Position numbers and translations under genes: made by a program | The notes under the pieces: generated by a model | Seen by the model: the letters and a program-made list of their open reading frames with translations, nothing else | The model's database searches: none | What the model was told of the DNA's origin: nothing | From: Anaerovibrio lipolyticus DSM 3074 | GTDB lineage: Bacteria > Bacillota > Negativicutes > Selenomonadales > Selenomonadaceae | Assembly (NCBI RefSeq): GCF_900141865.1 | Contig: NZ_FQYW01000021.1 | Coordinates: forward strand, 1-47,383 | Reading direction: 5' to 3' | DNA length: 47,383 nucleotides | Shown here: positions 7,069-16,155 of the stretch, in pieces | Position numbering within the stretch: the stretch's first letter is position 1 | Layout: every line of letters starts with the position of its first letter

Positions 7069-7614
7069 TTATTCACGCCCCAAAATCTGTCGCAGGGTGC
7101 CCATTGCCCTAAAAAGAATGACACCTACATTAGCCGAAGATATTCCAATAGTTTCAGCTATTTCCTTATTATTCATGTCTCCCCAAAATTTTAACTCAAT
7201 AATTTGCTGCTCCCTTTCAGAAAGCTTTCCAAGGGCCAGCAACAGCTCTTTTTTTCCTTCCTGCTCCAATAGCTGTCCATCTGGATGTTCCTTGTCATCC
7301 ACCTTTGGGGAGAATACATCATCCCACTCCACATTTTGCCGATGGCTCTGCCAACGGTAATAATCCGTCAAGGTACGGGTGGCAATGCGACTCAACCAAG
7401 TGGCAAAGGAAGCCTTGGTGCTGTCAAAGGTATCCAAATGAGTTACCATCTTTTCAAAAACATCACTGACAATATCATCGGCAGTGGCAACATTCTTTAC
7501 CCGAGCATATATTAAATTATATATCCGGGGAAAAAAATGTTCATATAGCTCATCAAAAGCCCCATCATCATGCAGAGCTTCCTGGGCTATTATATTCCAA
7601 TCCTTTTCTTCCAT
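7069..7614 (-). CDS. Sigma-70 family (ECF-like) RNA polymerase sigma factor
   Basis: A 181-residue protein with only the two essential sigma parts: region 2 (FDELYEHFFPRIYNLIYARV through LSRIATRTLTDYYRW) and region 4 (LSEREQQIIELKFWGDMNNK, then EIAETIGISSANVGVILFRA). This is the ECF pattern. AGGAG precedes the ATG. The gene lies 12 bases after the second exporter gene and is the last tight member of the export operon. No anti-sigma factor gene is beside it, which is unusual for the class. It probably directs transcription of the exporter, the precursor peptide or scattered target genes. Confidence 0.85.
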   Translation of the reverse strand: MEEKDWNIIAQEALHDDGAFDELYEHFFPRIYNLIYARVKNVATADDIVSDVFEKMVTHLDTFDSTKASFATWLSRIATRTLTDYYRWQSHRQNVEWDDVFSPKVDDKEHPDGQLLEQEGKKELLLALGKLSEREQQIIELKFWGDMNNKEIAETIGISSANVGVILFRAMGTLRQILGRE

Positions 7615-7626
7615 ACTATCTTTCTC

Positions 7627-10347
7627 CTACGCCACTTGCCGTCTTACCAGCTGAGCAAAAATTCCATTTTTGGCTACCAATTCCTCATAAGTGCCACTTT
7701 CCACCAAAGAGCCCTTATCCATTACCAGAATTCGGTCACACTCTTTAATGGTGGACAGGCGATGAGCAATTACCAGCCGTGTGGTTTTCAGTTTATTCAG
7801 ACTGTCCGTAACAATGGCCTGAGTGCGGTTGTCCAAAGCACTGGTGGCTTCATCAAATATTAATATGGCAGGCTTGGCCGCCAAAGCTCTGGCAATCATA
7901 ATTCGTTGGCGCTGTCCTCCGGAAATATTATCGGAGCCTTCACTGATCACTGTCTGCATCCCCATAGGCATAGCACGAATATCATCGGCTATACCCGCCG
8001 CTTCCGCAGCTGCCCAGGCATCATCCTGAGTAAGGGCTGCTTGCCCCACAATATTCGTGAAAATATCTCCGGACATAAGCTGACCATTTTGCAATACCAC
8101 ACCCATTTGGGAACGAACAGAAGTCAGTGACAACTCTGCCAAGGACTGACCATCATAATATATGGCACCGCTTCTAGGCTTCTCAAAGCCAAGCAGCAAA
8201 CGGACCAATGTTGATTTTCCACAGCCGGAATGGCCCACAATGGCCACATTTTCACCTGCTGCAATCTGGAAGCTTATATCGTGGAGTACATCATTCTTAT
8301 CCTCCCCGTAGGCAAAGGATAAATGGCTTACATCGATAGCCCCTGATAATGGATCAGCCTCCACCTTGTCAGTGGTATTTTCCGGAACTTCCTCCAATAT
8401 AGGCCGCAAATTTTCTATATGAGGCTGTATGGAGAAAAATGTTCCTATTAGTGGAATCACAGAATTTAATGTGGCATTAAACGCCGTAAAGGCAGCCTCA
8501 AAGGCCAAAAACTGGGCATACCCAATGCCAATGATCACTTTCTCAGTATCTACAGCAGCATGGGATGAATCCTGAAGTCCATAAACTGCGAAATAATACA
8601 AGACCATGGTAAGGATAAAAGGCTGGGCTGCACCTATGATACTATTATAATTGTTCTGCCATCTTAAAGCTAGATTCCAACGCCAAGTCTCACCAAAAAC
8701 TTTGCTCCAAAGGTTATAGGCCTGTTCCTCTGCTCCATGAACGCGGAATTTGCTCAATCCTGCAAATATCTGCTGAACCAGTCCAGCCTCAGCATTTGTG
8801 GCAGAAATCAGCTTACGCTGATAGCTCAATACACGCCAGTAAATCGCCACAGTAATAACGCACCAAATGAGCCAAATCACAACAGCCACAGCCGTTAGCT
8901 TCATGCTGTACCAGCACATTAACAAAAGGCTCCAAAAGGAGAACAATGTATTGAAAACTGTGGCCACAAAAGTTCCGCTGAGAACTTCCTTGATGGATTC
9001 AAAGCCTCGCATACGACTGGCCAGCTCACCAGTGGTAAATCTGCGGAAAAATTTCTCCGGCATATCCAAAAGCCGTCCCCACAAGGCAGCCTCCACGGAC
9101 ATATCCAGCCGTGAACCAATGCGTATTACTGATACAGCCCGAATCATACTCAGTGCCGCCAAGGTAAAGCTGCTTACCATAAGGACCTGGGTAACGGATA
9201 CCAGTCCCTCTCTGTCCATTATGGGGATAATATTTTGGAAAACTGTTTCCGTTATAACAGGAGTTATCAATGGAACAATGCCAGCGAAAAAGCTCACCAT
9301 AACGATGATCCGATAGTCTACACGCCAGCACTGACGGAACATAAACCTAAACAAATCCCTAAGACGCAGCTTGCGCCTTGGAAAACCGGCATAGCACAAA
9401 AATGCATCCATATCCAGCTTATTTGCTTCTTCTGCAGTTAGTTCAATCCCCTCCGGCATAGATCTGGTAATCAGTCTGTAAGTGCCAGGTGCCTGGGGTA
9501 GTATAGCCGCCATTTCCTTTTGTTCACCATAATATCCAATCATGGTGCCACAATCCTTGGCATACCAGTCTCTCTCCAGCTTTATGAGGCGTAACTGAAT
9601 ATTGGCCTTTTGGGCCACCCGGCGAATAAGACCGATACTATCCAGCTTCTTCACTCTTTCACTTGGAATACTTATATCAGACTGTCCCATACGCAGGGAT
9701 TTTTGCACCAAATGAATTATAAAGGTGGCTTCCTCCAAATTTTTGGTGCGCTGCTCTGTATTCCGTTCCTCATAAAATATTTCTTCTTCCCCCAACAGGT
9801 TATCAATAGCATCATCAACCAACCTCTTTTTTTGTTGGTTAATAATAGCCTGTCGCCGCTCCAGCCGCTTGTCAGCAGACAAGAAGCGAATACCTTGAAG
9901 CATTGAAAAAATTCGCTGCTTTTCTTCAAAACATTTTAATAAATCGCTGCAAGAAGCAATATCCTCATCCAGCATCATGCCATTCTGATCCAGACTGTTA
10001 TCGCCTAAATCAGCCAGGCTTTTTACCCATCTAATACAGGAAAGCTGCTTAAACCATTCCTGCATTTGAGGGTACAAATTTTCCTTGGAAGAGTTAGCTA
10101 ATTTCTCTACTTGAAGCTGACAGTCCTCCAGAGCATATATGAGTATATCTATTTCACCAAATTCATCAAATGCTGGAAATACTGCCTGTCCCACCTTTAA
10201 TGAAAAAAGGTATTCCTGGCGATAGGATTCCTGCCTTGCAGTAACGGCATAGACTTCTATCATGCCCTGCTGCACCAGCAAGTATTCATCTGCATTTTTC
10301 AATCGCCAGCGTTTTCCCGCTTGTAGTTCCATACCATCACAACTCAC
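7627..10347 (-). CDS. NHLP-type bacteriocin export ABC transporter, permease/ATPase without peptidase
   Basis: A 906-residue half-transporter. The first 330 or so residues are an N-terminal extension that begins with a cyclic-nucleotide-binding-like fold and lacks any C39 Cys/His pair. A six-helix ABC exporter domain follows (about 345-620), then an ATPase with Walker A GHSGCGKST near residue 701, signature SGGQRQR near 806 and Walker B ILIFDEATSALD near 828. The size and layout match the second ABC component of NHLP (nitrile-hydratase-leader or Nif11) peptide export systems. It probably pairs with the peptidase-bearing transporter encoded 8 bases upstream. The GTG start is tentative; an ATG 15 bases inside is possible. 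Confidence 0.88.
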   Translation of the reverse strand: MSCDGMELQAGKRWRLKNADEYLLVQQGMIEVYAVTARQESYRQEYLFSLKVGQAVFPAFDEFGEIDILIYALEDCQLQVEKLANSSKENLYPQMQEWFKQLSCIRWVKSLADLGDNSLDQNGMMLDEDIASCSDLLKCFEEKQRIFSMLQGIRFLSADKRLERRQAIINQQKKRLVDDAIDNLLGEEEIFYEERNTEQRTKNLEEATFIIHLVQKSLRMGQSDISIPSERVKKLDSIGLIRRVAQKANIQLRLIKLERDWYAKDCGTMIGYYGEQKEMAAILPQAPGTYRLITRSMPEGIELTAEEANKLDMDAFLCYAGFPRRKLRLRDLFRFMFRQCWRVDYRIIVMVSFFAGIVPLITPVITETVFQNIIPIMDREGLVSVTQVLMVSSFTLAALSMIRAVSVIRIGSRLDMSVEAALWGRLLDMPEKFFRRFTTGELASRMRGFESIKEVLSGTFVATVFNTLFSFWSLLLMCWYSMKLTAVAVVIWLIWCVITVAIYWRVLSYQRKLISATNAEAGLVQQIFAGLSKFRVHGAEEQAYNLWSKVFGETWRWNLALRWQNNYNSIIGAAQPFILTMVLYYFAVYGLQDSSHAAVDTEKVIIGIGYAQFLAFEAAFTAFNATLNSVIPLIGTFFSIQPHIENLRPILEEVPENTTDKVEADPLSGAIDVSHLSFAYGEDKNDVLHDISFQIAAGENVAIVGHSGCGKSTLVRLLLGFEKPRSGAIYYDGQSLAELSLTSVRSQMGVVLQNGQLMSGDIFTNIVGQAALTQDDAWAAAEAAGIADDIRAMPMGMQTVISEGSDNISGGQRQRIMIARALAAKPAILIFDEATSALDNRTQAIVTDSLNKLKTTRLVIAHRLSTIKECDRILVMDKGSLVESGTYEELVAKNGIFAQLVRRQVA

Positions 10348-10355
10348 TAAAAATA

Positions 10356-12551
10356 CTATTTACTGTCTCGTTCTTCAATCAGCCTACTATAAGGACCATC
10401 ATGCTTCATCATGTCACGATGCCGTCCCCGCTCCACCACTTTACCATTTTCCAAAACAATAATTTCATCTGCATCCCTAATGGTGGAAAGACGATGGGCA
10501 ATAATTACACAGGCACAGCCCCGATGCCGGATATTGGTAAGCACCTGCTCCTCAACAACTGGGTCCAGAGCGCTGGTGGCTTCATCTAATATAATCAAAG
10601 ATGGATTAACTGCCAATGCACGGGCTATTTCCAAACGCTGACGCTGTCCACCGCTGAAATTCAGTCCACTCTCTGCCACCTTGGCGTCATAGCCTCCATC
10701 CAACTGGAGAATATCATCATGAATGCAGGCATCCATAGCTCCATGAATAATGTCGATCTGCCGCAGAGAATCATCAAACAGAGATATATTCTGGGACACT
10801 GTCCCGGTTATCTGAAAAATGTCCTGATCCACAGCAGCCAGAGATGAGGTTATTACACTACGAGGAATCTGGCGACGAGGCTTGCCATCAAACAGCACTT
10901 TCCCATCCCATTCTTCATACAGTCCCGTAATAATCTTGGCCACCGTAGATTTACCACTGCCGGAGGAGCCTACTATAGCCACCCAGTGCCCCGGCTTTAA
11001 ATGAAGGTTAAAATCCTGTAACAAAGGAGGCTCCAACGGGCTATAACCAAAGGATACATGCTCCATGGTCAGTTCACCGGACAACCGCTTTTGAGGAACA
11101 TTATCTGATGCTTCCTCCGGATAGTTTAGAGTATCAACGCCATAGCACCGCACATCATTAAGTCGCTGCATCTGCATTTCAGTAGTCTGAAGGCTGGTAA
11201 AAAGGCTCGTCAGATTATTGACAGGAGCCTGGAAATTCGTCATTAAATGCTGGAAGGCCACAAACATACCTGCCGTCATGGCTCCATCCATAATGGAAAA
11301 GCCACCAAAGGTCATTATAAGAGCACCATTCAGCCCGGATAACAGAGTTGGCAGCATAGTCACAGACAGCATCCAGATTTGGGTCTCCTGCATACCGGTC
11401 AGCACCTTTGCCCTGTATCCGGCCCATTTCATGAAGAAATCGCCCTCATTGCCATTGGCCTTGATACTGTCAATCATGGTGAGGCCATTTATACTTACAC
11501 CATACTCCTTGCCCGCATCCTGCTGTATACGCATACTCAAATCCGTTAAGTGGCGCCGTGTCAACAGAAGGACACCAATATTCATCATCAGAAAGGCAAT
11601 ACCAATAAGAGTAAGAGTAAAGTTGTATTGCAATAGCAACAGCAAAAAGAACAGGGCTACAAATCCATCCAATACAGCAGTAGCTGCACTGCCGGACAAA
11701 ACACCTGCCACAGACTCATTCATACTGATGCGCCCTGCCACCTCCGCAGCATATCGCTGATGAAAGAACTGCATAGGCAATCTCAATAAATGCCAGAAAA
11801 AGCTGGATGAATCTGCCAAGGTCAATTTCCGCTGCCAACGAGTCAAAAGCACGGAGCGAAGCCATGTCAATACCGCCGACACCACAAAGGATATGGTCAT
11901 GGCCAAGCACAAATTAGGCATCCAATCAGGGTGTTTGTTAGTTAAAATCTCATCCAAAAATATCTGACTGAAAACTGGAGATGCCAGGCCCGGAATAATC
12001 ATAAATAGTCCCAGCAAAATGAGGAAGCACATTCCCCATTTATCCTGCCACAGCTTTTCCCCCACAGCCTTAAATACATTGTATCTATGGCCCTCTGGCT
12101 TAAAATCCGGACCTGGTCTAACGGTAAGGGCAACACCTGTATACGAGTAAAGAAATTCCTCCCAATCTACAGTACGGCGCCCCAGGGCAGGGTCATTCAA
12201 ATATACCCTGTCATTAATGATTCCCTCCAGAACCACAAAATGATTAAATTCCCAATGAATAATCAGGGGATACTCCGGCTCTTCCCGTATGTTTTCCGCG
12301 TCCCAACTATAACCGTGAACCTCGCAATTACGTCTCTTTGCCGCCCGTAACATATTGCTGGCCTTACTGCCATCACGATTTACGCCACATTCCGCACGCA
12401 GCTTTTCAAGGGGAATCCATAAACCATAATGAGCCAATACCATGGCCAAGCATGCAGCCCCACACTCGGTGGCCTCCATCTGCAATATGGTAGGAACCTT
12501 TACCCGATTTCCCTGTCCAATATGAAGTTTATTTAAGAATTCAAAAGCCAT
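10356..12551 (-). CDS. NHLP-type ABC transporter with C39 leader peptidase
   Basis: About 731 residues: an N-terminal C39 cysteine peptidase, a six-helix membrane domain and an ATPase (Walker A GSSGSGKST, signature SGGQRQR, Walker B LIILDEATSALD). The peptidase keeps its catalytic set: Gln in LQMEATECG, Cys30, His104 in FNHFVVLEG and Asp120 in LNDPALG (numbered from my start). It should cut the leader of a peptide after a small-residue pair while exporting it. I chose the ATG at 12551, which follows AGGTGAG, over one 24 bases upstream that has no ribosome site and would overlap the previous gene. The likely substrate is the divergent precursor at 14779. Confidence 0.9.
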   Translation of the reverse strand: MAFEFLNKLHIGQGNRVKVPTILQMEATECGAACLAMVLAHYGLWIPLEKLRAECGVNRDGSKASNMLRAAKRRNCEVHGYSWDAENIREEPEYPLIIHWEFNHFVVLEGIINDRVYLNDPALGRRTVDWEEFLYSYTGVALTVRPGPDFKPEGHRYNVFKAVGEKLWQDKWGMCFLILLGLFMIIPGLASPVFSQIFLDEILTNKHPDWMPNLCLAMTISFVVSAVLTWLRSVLLTRWQRKLTLADSSSFFWHLLRLPMQFFHQRYAAEVAGRISMNESVAGVLSGSAATAVLDGFVALFFLLLLLQYNFTLTLIGIAFLMMNIGVLLLTRRHLTDLSMRIQQDAGKEYGVSINGLTMIDSIKANGNEGDFFMKWAGYRAKVLTGMQETQIWMLSVTMLPTLLSGLNGALIMTFGGFSIMDGAMTAGMFVAFQHLMTNFQAPVNNLTSLFTSLQTTEMQMQRLNDVRCYGVDTLNYPEEASDNVPQKRLSGELTMEHVSFGYSPLEPPLLQDFNLHLKPGHWVAIVGSSGSGKSTVAKIITGLYEEWDGKVLFDGKPRRQIPRSVITSSLAAVDQDIFQITGTVSQNISLFDDSLRQIDIIHGAMDACIHDDILQLDGGYDAKVAESGLNFSGGQRQRLEIARALAVNPSLIILDEATSALDPVVEEQVLTNIRHRGCACVIIAHRLSTIRDADEIIVLENGKVVERGRHRDMMKHDGPYSRLIEERDSK

Positions 12552-12556
12552 ATGAC

Positions 12557-13516
12557 TCACCTGTTCCGCAGCCATTGGCTGATTTTATAAAATACTTTTT
12601 CAATAGGAGGACGACGCTCAATAATAATAGAACCTGTGCAAAAACTACCTGCAGAAACTGGTTTGTGAGGTCCCACCACAGAGGTCCACAAATACCCTGA
12701 TGGGGAATTTTCATCCCTTACCAATATAAAGCGCACCTCCATTACTGCCCCCTGACCACTGGTCATAAGACGCTGAGATAATTCCGGATTGCCAACCTGC
12801 TGTTCAACGGACTTTAAAGATACAGGATAACTGGATACAGTACGCACTACGCCTACCAAACTGCCAGATTCCTGTGCATCAACGCCACTTGGTACTATCT
12901 GAATAGTCTGGCCGGTTTCTATACGTTTGCCCTTGTCCACTGGAACATAGAGCACTCCCATTAAATCAGCATTTTTTTGGGTAAGCCGAACAGTACAGAT
13001 AGGACTGCCGCTGCCAATAATACTTCCCTTGCGAACCATAACTTCATCTACTATACCGTCATAATCACTGGTCACATCCCGAGCCATTTGCTGTTTGTAA
13101 AGCTTAGCCCGATATTGATATACCTGACTGGACGTATCACGCATATTGCTGGCCAACTCTGATTCAAATTTTGCAATATTGGTATCTGCAGACTGATCTG
13201 ACTGCTCCAAACGGGCAATCAAATCCCCCTTCTTAATCTGGGAACCTTCCCGCACATAAACATTGGACACTTTGCCCCCGGCTACATGGGTAACATTGGC
13301 AACGCCGCCATAATCAAGAATCATACCCATACCATCAGCTCTGACAGTAAGAGAACCAAAAATCGACCATATTACAATGGACAACAGCAATAAGCCCACA
13401 GCCAACAATCCCATCCATCCAATGGGGGTGGTTATGGGCAAAAGGGTGTCCAGTCTGTCCGGGGAACGGAGCTTATCTAAAGCCGCCCGGCTAAATAATT
13501 TGCTACCATCTGCCAT
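12557..13516 (-). CDS. NHLP bacteriocin system secretion adaptor (HlyD family)
   Basis: A 319-residue membrane-fusion protein. It has a short cytoplasmic start, one membrane helix (WMGLLAVGLLLLSIVIWSIF), two lipoyl-like halves (VSNVYVREGSQIKKGDLIAR, then DYDGIVDEVMVRKGSIIGSG) and a C-terminal beta-barrel region. The coiled coil between the halves is short. Such adaptors link the inner-membrane exporter to the periplasm or an outer-membrane channel. GGAGG precedes the ATG. It starts 3 bases after the preceding adaptor gene and ends 5 bases before the peptidase-transporter gene, so it belongs to the same operon. Confidence 0.88.
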   Translation of the reverse strand: MADGSKLFSRAALDKLRSPDRLDTLLPITTPIGWMGLLAVGLLLLSIVIWSIFGSLTVRADGMGMILDYGGVANVTHVAGGKVSNVYVREGSQIKKGDLIARLEQSDQSADTNIAKFESELASNMRDTSSQVYQYRAKLYKQQMARDVTSDYDGIVDEVMVRKGSIIGSGSPICTVRLTQKNADLMGVLYVPVDKGKRIETGQTIQIVPSGVDAQESGSLVGVVRTVSSYPVSLKSVEQQVGNPELSQRLMTSGQGAVMEVRFILVRDENSPSGYLWTSVVGPHKPVSAGSFCTGSIIIERRPPIEKVFYKISQWLRNR

Positions 13517-13518
13517 GA

Positions 13519-14679
13519 TTAGTTATCCTCCAATACAATATCAATCTGTGTTCCTTCCTCTATCCCCTCTGTATCTGAAGTAATAACTATATCTCCAGCC
13601 TGAAGTCCCGATTTTACTTCAATATATTTTCCGTCAGTTATACCAGTTTCAACGTTCCGTATAGCCAAACGGCCATCAACCATAACAGCCACTTGGGTTT
13701 TATTTTCATTTATAAAGGCATCCACTGGTACAGCCAGACATTTATGTAGCAAATTTGAATGGAGACGCAATTTGCTGTATGCTCCCGGCTCCAGTAAACC
13801 CACCCTGTTATCTATACTCCATACCACCTGTCGCATTGAGGCAGGTTCACTTAAATCAGGGGTAATTTTTTCAACCTTTGCACGGAAAATCTGGTCATCG
13901 CCTAAATTTCCCGAGGAAAAATTAGCTCCATAAGATTTTTGAATACCCTCCCCTTCGCTTATGGTCAGATCAAATTCCCTTCCCACATAGAGACGCTGGG
14001 TATAAATATCCTTCAGTGTAGATGTAAAATTAAGATTTGAGAAATCACCCACCAGAGCTACAGGGGTACCAGCCTTAACATAGGCCCCCACCGTCTGATA
14101 AAGACTTAATACTTCTCCTTCAATAGGAGAATTTATGATTTCCCGTGACTGTCTTATCAAAAGCTGCTCCCGTTGGGCCTCAAAATTGGCCAGTCGTGCC
14201 TGAGCGGCCTTGTATGCAGCCTCCGCCTCGTCGAATCTCTCAAGGGAAATGGCATTGTTTTCAAGTAATTGACTATAACGGTTATAGGTATTTCTCGCCT
14301 TTACAAGCTGGGCTTCTGCTTCAAAAATATCACTGTCAGTCTGTCGTATTTTAAGTGGTATATCCTCATCAAGCAGCTTTATGATGGGATTTCCCCTATC
14401 AACATGACTATTTTTTTCAACAAATAGCTGTATGACCCGGCCATTTTCCAAAGCCACCACATCTGTCATATTCTTTGAGTACAGATTCACCAAATCCAAT
14501 TCAACAACAGGCATTAAACTTCGTTCCTGAACTTTAACACCAGTCAGTGGCAAATGGTGGTTTGACATACGCTCAGCAATCTGGTTTTCACCGCGGCTAT
14601 TTAAATAAGCACTATAGCCAAATAATGTCACAATCAACGTAATAATAATGCCTACCCCTAAGTAGAAGTAAATTTTCAT
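13519..14679 (-). CDS. Efflux-type periplasmic adaptor (HlyD/AcrA family)
   Basis: About 386 residues. A single membrane helix starts near residue 5 (FYLGVGIIITLIVTLFGYSA). A split lipoyl domain (VVALENGRVIQLFVEKNSHV, later INSPIEGEVLSLYQTVGAYV) flanks an alpha-hairpin coiled coil rich in Ala, Glu and Gln, and a beta-barrel and membrane-proximal domain follow (LEPGAYSKLRL, GDIVIT). It resembles RND or MacA-type adaptors more than the NHLP adaptor downstream, so the locus has two distinct adaptors. The start is the ATG after GGGG; a TTG 15 bases upstream lacks spacing. It is the first gene of the export operon, divergent from the precursor peptide. Confidence 0.85.
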   Translation of the reverse strand: MKIYFYLGVGIIITLIVTLFGYSAYLNSRGENQIAERMSNHHLPLTGVKVQERSLMPVVELDLVNLYSKNMTDVVALENGRVIQLFVEKNSHVDRGNPIIKLLDEDIPLKIRQTDSDIFEAEAQLVKARNTYNRYSQLLENNAISLERFDEAEAAYKAAQARLANFEAQREQLLIRQSREIINSPIEGEVLSLYQTVGAYVKAGTPVALVGDFSNLNFTSTLKDIYTQRLYVGREFDLTISEGEGIQKSYGANFSSGNLGDDQIFRAKVEKITPDLSEPASMRQVVWSIDNRVGLLEPGAYSKLRLHSNLLHKCLAVPVDAFINENKTQVAVMVDGRLAIRNVETGITDGKYIEVKSGLQAGDIVITSDTEGIEEGTQIDIVLEDN

Positions 14680-14738
14680 TGTAAATCCCCACAATTTTTA
14701 TTTTTTTTGTAATACTCCTGCTAATAAGCCGTATGTTA

Positions 14739-14747
14739 TGGTAAAAT
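14739..14747 (+). promoter_or_regulatory. Possible extended -10 promoter for the precursor peptide
   Basis: TGGTAAAAT fits the extended -10 pattern TG-N-TAAAAT. No good -35 is seen 16-18 bases upstream. The intergenic space to the divergent adaptor gene is only about 100 bases, so both promoters must overlap closely. A promoter read by the locus sigma factor could also lie here, but its motif is unknown. Confidence 0.35.
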
Positions 14748-14778
14748 AAGAACTACTAAAAAGATGGGAGTGAATATT

Positions 14779-14967
14779 ATGAGTATCCAAGATGAATTAT
14801 TGAATACGGATTTTTCACACCTCAGCAATGTTAAGACCAGTCTCAAGGCCCATCTCCATGAAATGCGCAAGCAAAAGAGGGAACTATCTTGGGAAGAGCT
14901 GGATGAATTAGCAGCCGCTGGCGGTCATAATCCAATGAATCATATAATTACGAAAAAAACTTTGTAA
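14779..14967 (+). CDS. Putative precursor peptide for the NHLP/C39 exporter
   Basis: A 62-residue peptide with the build of a double-glycine leader precursor. A charged helical leader (residues 1-44) ends in LSWEELDEL, followed by AAAGG at 45-49 and a short tail HNPMNHIITKKTL. In the usual LSxEELxxIxGG register, Leu36, Glu40, Leu41 and Leu44 sit at -12, -8, -7 and -4. That would put the cut before Gly48-Gly49 rather than after it, giving a 15- or 13-residue product. The product has no Cys, so it is not a lanthipeptide. The ATG at 14779 has GGGAG 8 bases upstream; an ATG 15 bases earlier overlaps that site. It is divergent from the export operon and followed by a terminator. Confidence 0.7.
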   Translation: MSIQDELLNTDFSHLSNVKTSLKAHLHEMRKQKRELSWEELDELAAAGGHNPMNHIITKKTL

Positions 14968-15000
14968 TCCATTTTGAATAAATTGGCAAAAACATTAATA

Positions 15001-15040
15001 AAGGACTGTGAACGCTATTAAGTGTCTACAGTCTTTTTTT
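15001..15040 (+). terminator. Terminator of the precursor peptide gene
   Basis: AAGGACTGT (15001-15009) pairs with ACAGTCTTT (15028-15036) with one G-T pair, and the T run continues to 15040. The loop is long (18 bases). It follows the peptide stop by 33 bases, giving a monocistronic transcript. Confidence 0.6.
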
Positions 15041-15183
15041 ATATAAAAGCCCTTCCTAATATTATAAAAAAAATATTATATTTTCCAAGTTTTTTAGTTC
15101 TTTTCGATAATTTATCTACATTTATTATCACTGAGTTTTTCTCACTTCAAAAGTCCAAGCCTGCTTCAGCTGCATATAAAATT

Positions 15184-15220
15184 TAAAAAACTCCCAGATG
15201 ATTTACAACCATCCGGGAGT
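15184..15220 (-). terminator. Terminator of the sugar operon
   Basis: An 11-bp stem (ACTCCCAGATG at 15190-15200 with CATCCGGGAGT at 15210-15220, one G-U pair in the RNA) is followed on the minus strand by six T. It lies 14 bases after the rbsK stop and closes the eleven-gene operon. Confidence 0.85.
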
Positions 15221-15234
15221 CTGCGTATATTATG

Positions 15235-16146
15235 TTATTTCTTCAGCTTATCGAATTCTTCTCTGGTGAGATAGGAATCCTGGGTACCCTTACGAGTTAC
15301 GCTTAAGGAAGCGTACTGGGAAGCCTCTTTCATTGCTTCTGGGATATTCTGAGTACGGGAGTAGTTCTCCACGAAGCAGCCAATAAAGGAATCCCCGGCA
15401 CCAGTGGTGTCAACAGCATCCACCTTTACCGCAGGAACTACCAGATAGTCATCCTTGGTAAGCCACATAGAGCCCTTGGAACCCATAGTAACAATTACAT
15501 TCTTCAAGCCCTTGTCCACCAAAGTCTGGGCAGCAGCCTTAATCTCCTCAAGGGAATTTGTTGGCATACCGGTAAGAATGGAAAGCTCAGTCTCGTTTGG
15601 TACGAAGAAATCGCACAGGCAAGCCTTCTCAATGGACAGCTCCTTGCTGGCAGGAGCCGGATTTAAGAGAACCGGCACATTATGCTTCTTGCCCATATCA
15701 ATGGCAGCATAAACAGTTTCCAGTGGAACCTCCAGCTGCAGTACAATGAGTCCACATTCCTTCAAGGCATCCTCAGCATCCTCAATAACCTCAGGAGTAA
15801 GGCAGGCATTTGCCCCCTTATGAATGAGGATACGGTTCTGGGAAGACTCATCCACCAAAATAGTGGCTACACCATTGGCCACACCAGTGGCAGTCCACAC
15901 ATAATCAGTATTGATGTTATTCTCCAGGAAGTTGTCCATGGACTTTTCACCGAAGAGATCATCGCCAATGGCGGTAACCATCATAACATCAGCACCTAAT
16001 TTGCCGGCAGCCACAGCCTGATTGGCCCCCTTGCCGCCGCAAGCAGTATGAAAGCCAGTGGCTTCCCTGGTTTCGCCAGCCTCGGGAATTTTATCAGTGT
16101 AGGATACAACATCCATATTAGTTGAACCAATAACTGCAATCTTCAT
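15235..16146 (-). CDS. rbsK: Ribokinase
   Basis: A 303-residue PfkB-family sugar kinase that phosphorylates D-ribose to ribose 5-phosphate with ATP. It shows the two PfkB signatures: GGKGANQAVAAGKLG near residue 38, and DTTGAGDSF near 246, which carries the catalytic Asp and the anion hole. The opening IGSTNMDVVSYTDKIPEAGET is the usual ribose-binding start. Length is normal for the family. It is the last gene of the operon, 9 bases after the regulator gene, and is followed by a terminator. Confidence 0.93.
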   Translation of the reverse strand: MKIAVIGSTNMDVVSYTDKIPEAGETREATGFHTACGGKGANQAVAAGKLGADVMMVTAIGDDLFGEKSMDNFLENNINTDYVWTATGVANGVATILVDESSQNRILIHKGANACLTPEVIEDAEDALKECGLIVLQLEVPLETVYAAIDMGKKHNVPVLLNPAPASKELSIEKACLCDFFVPNETELSILTGMPTNSLEEIKAAAQTLVDKGLKNVIVTMGSKGSMWLTKDDYLVVPAVKVDAVDTTGAGDSFIGCFVENYSRTQNIPEAMKEASQYASLSVTRKGTQDSYLTREEFDKLKK

Positions 16147-16155
16147 ATAATCACC

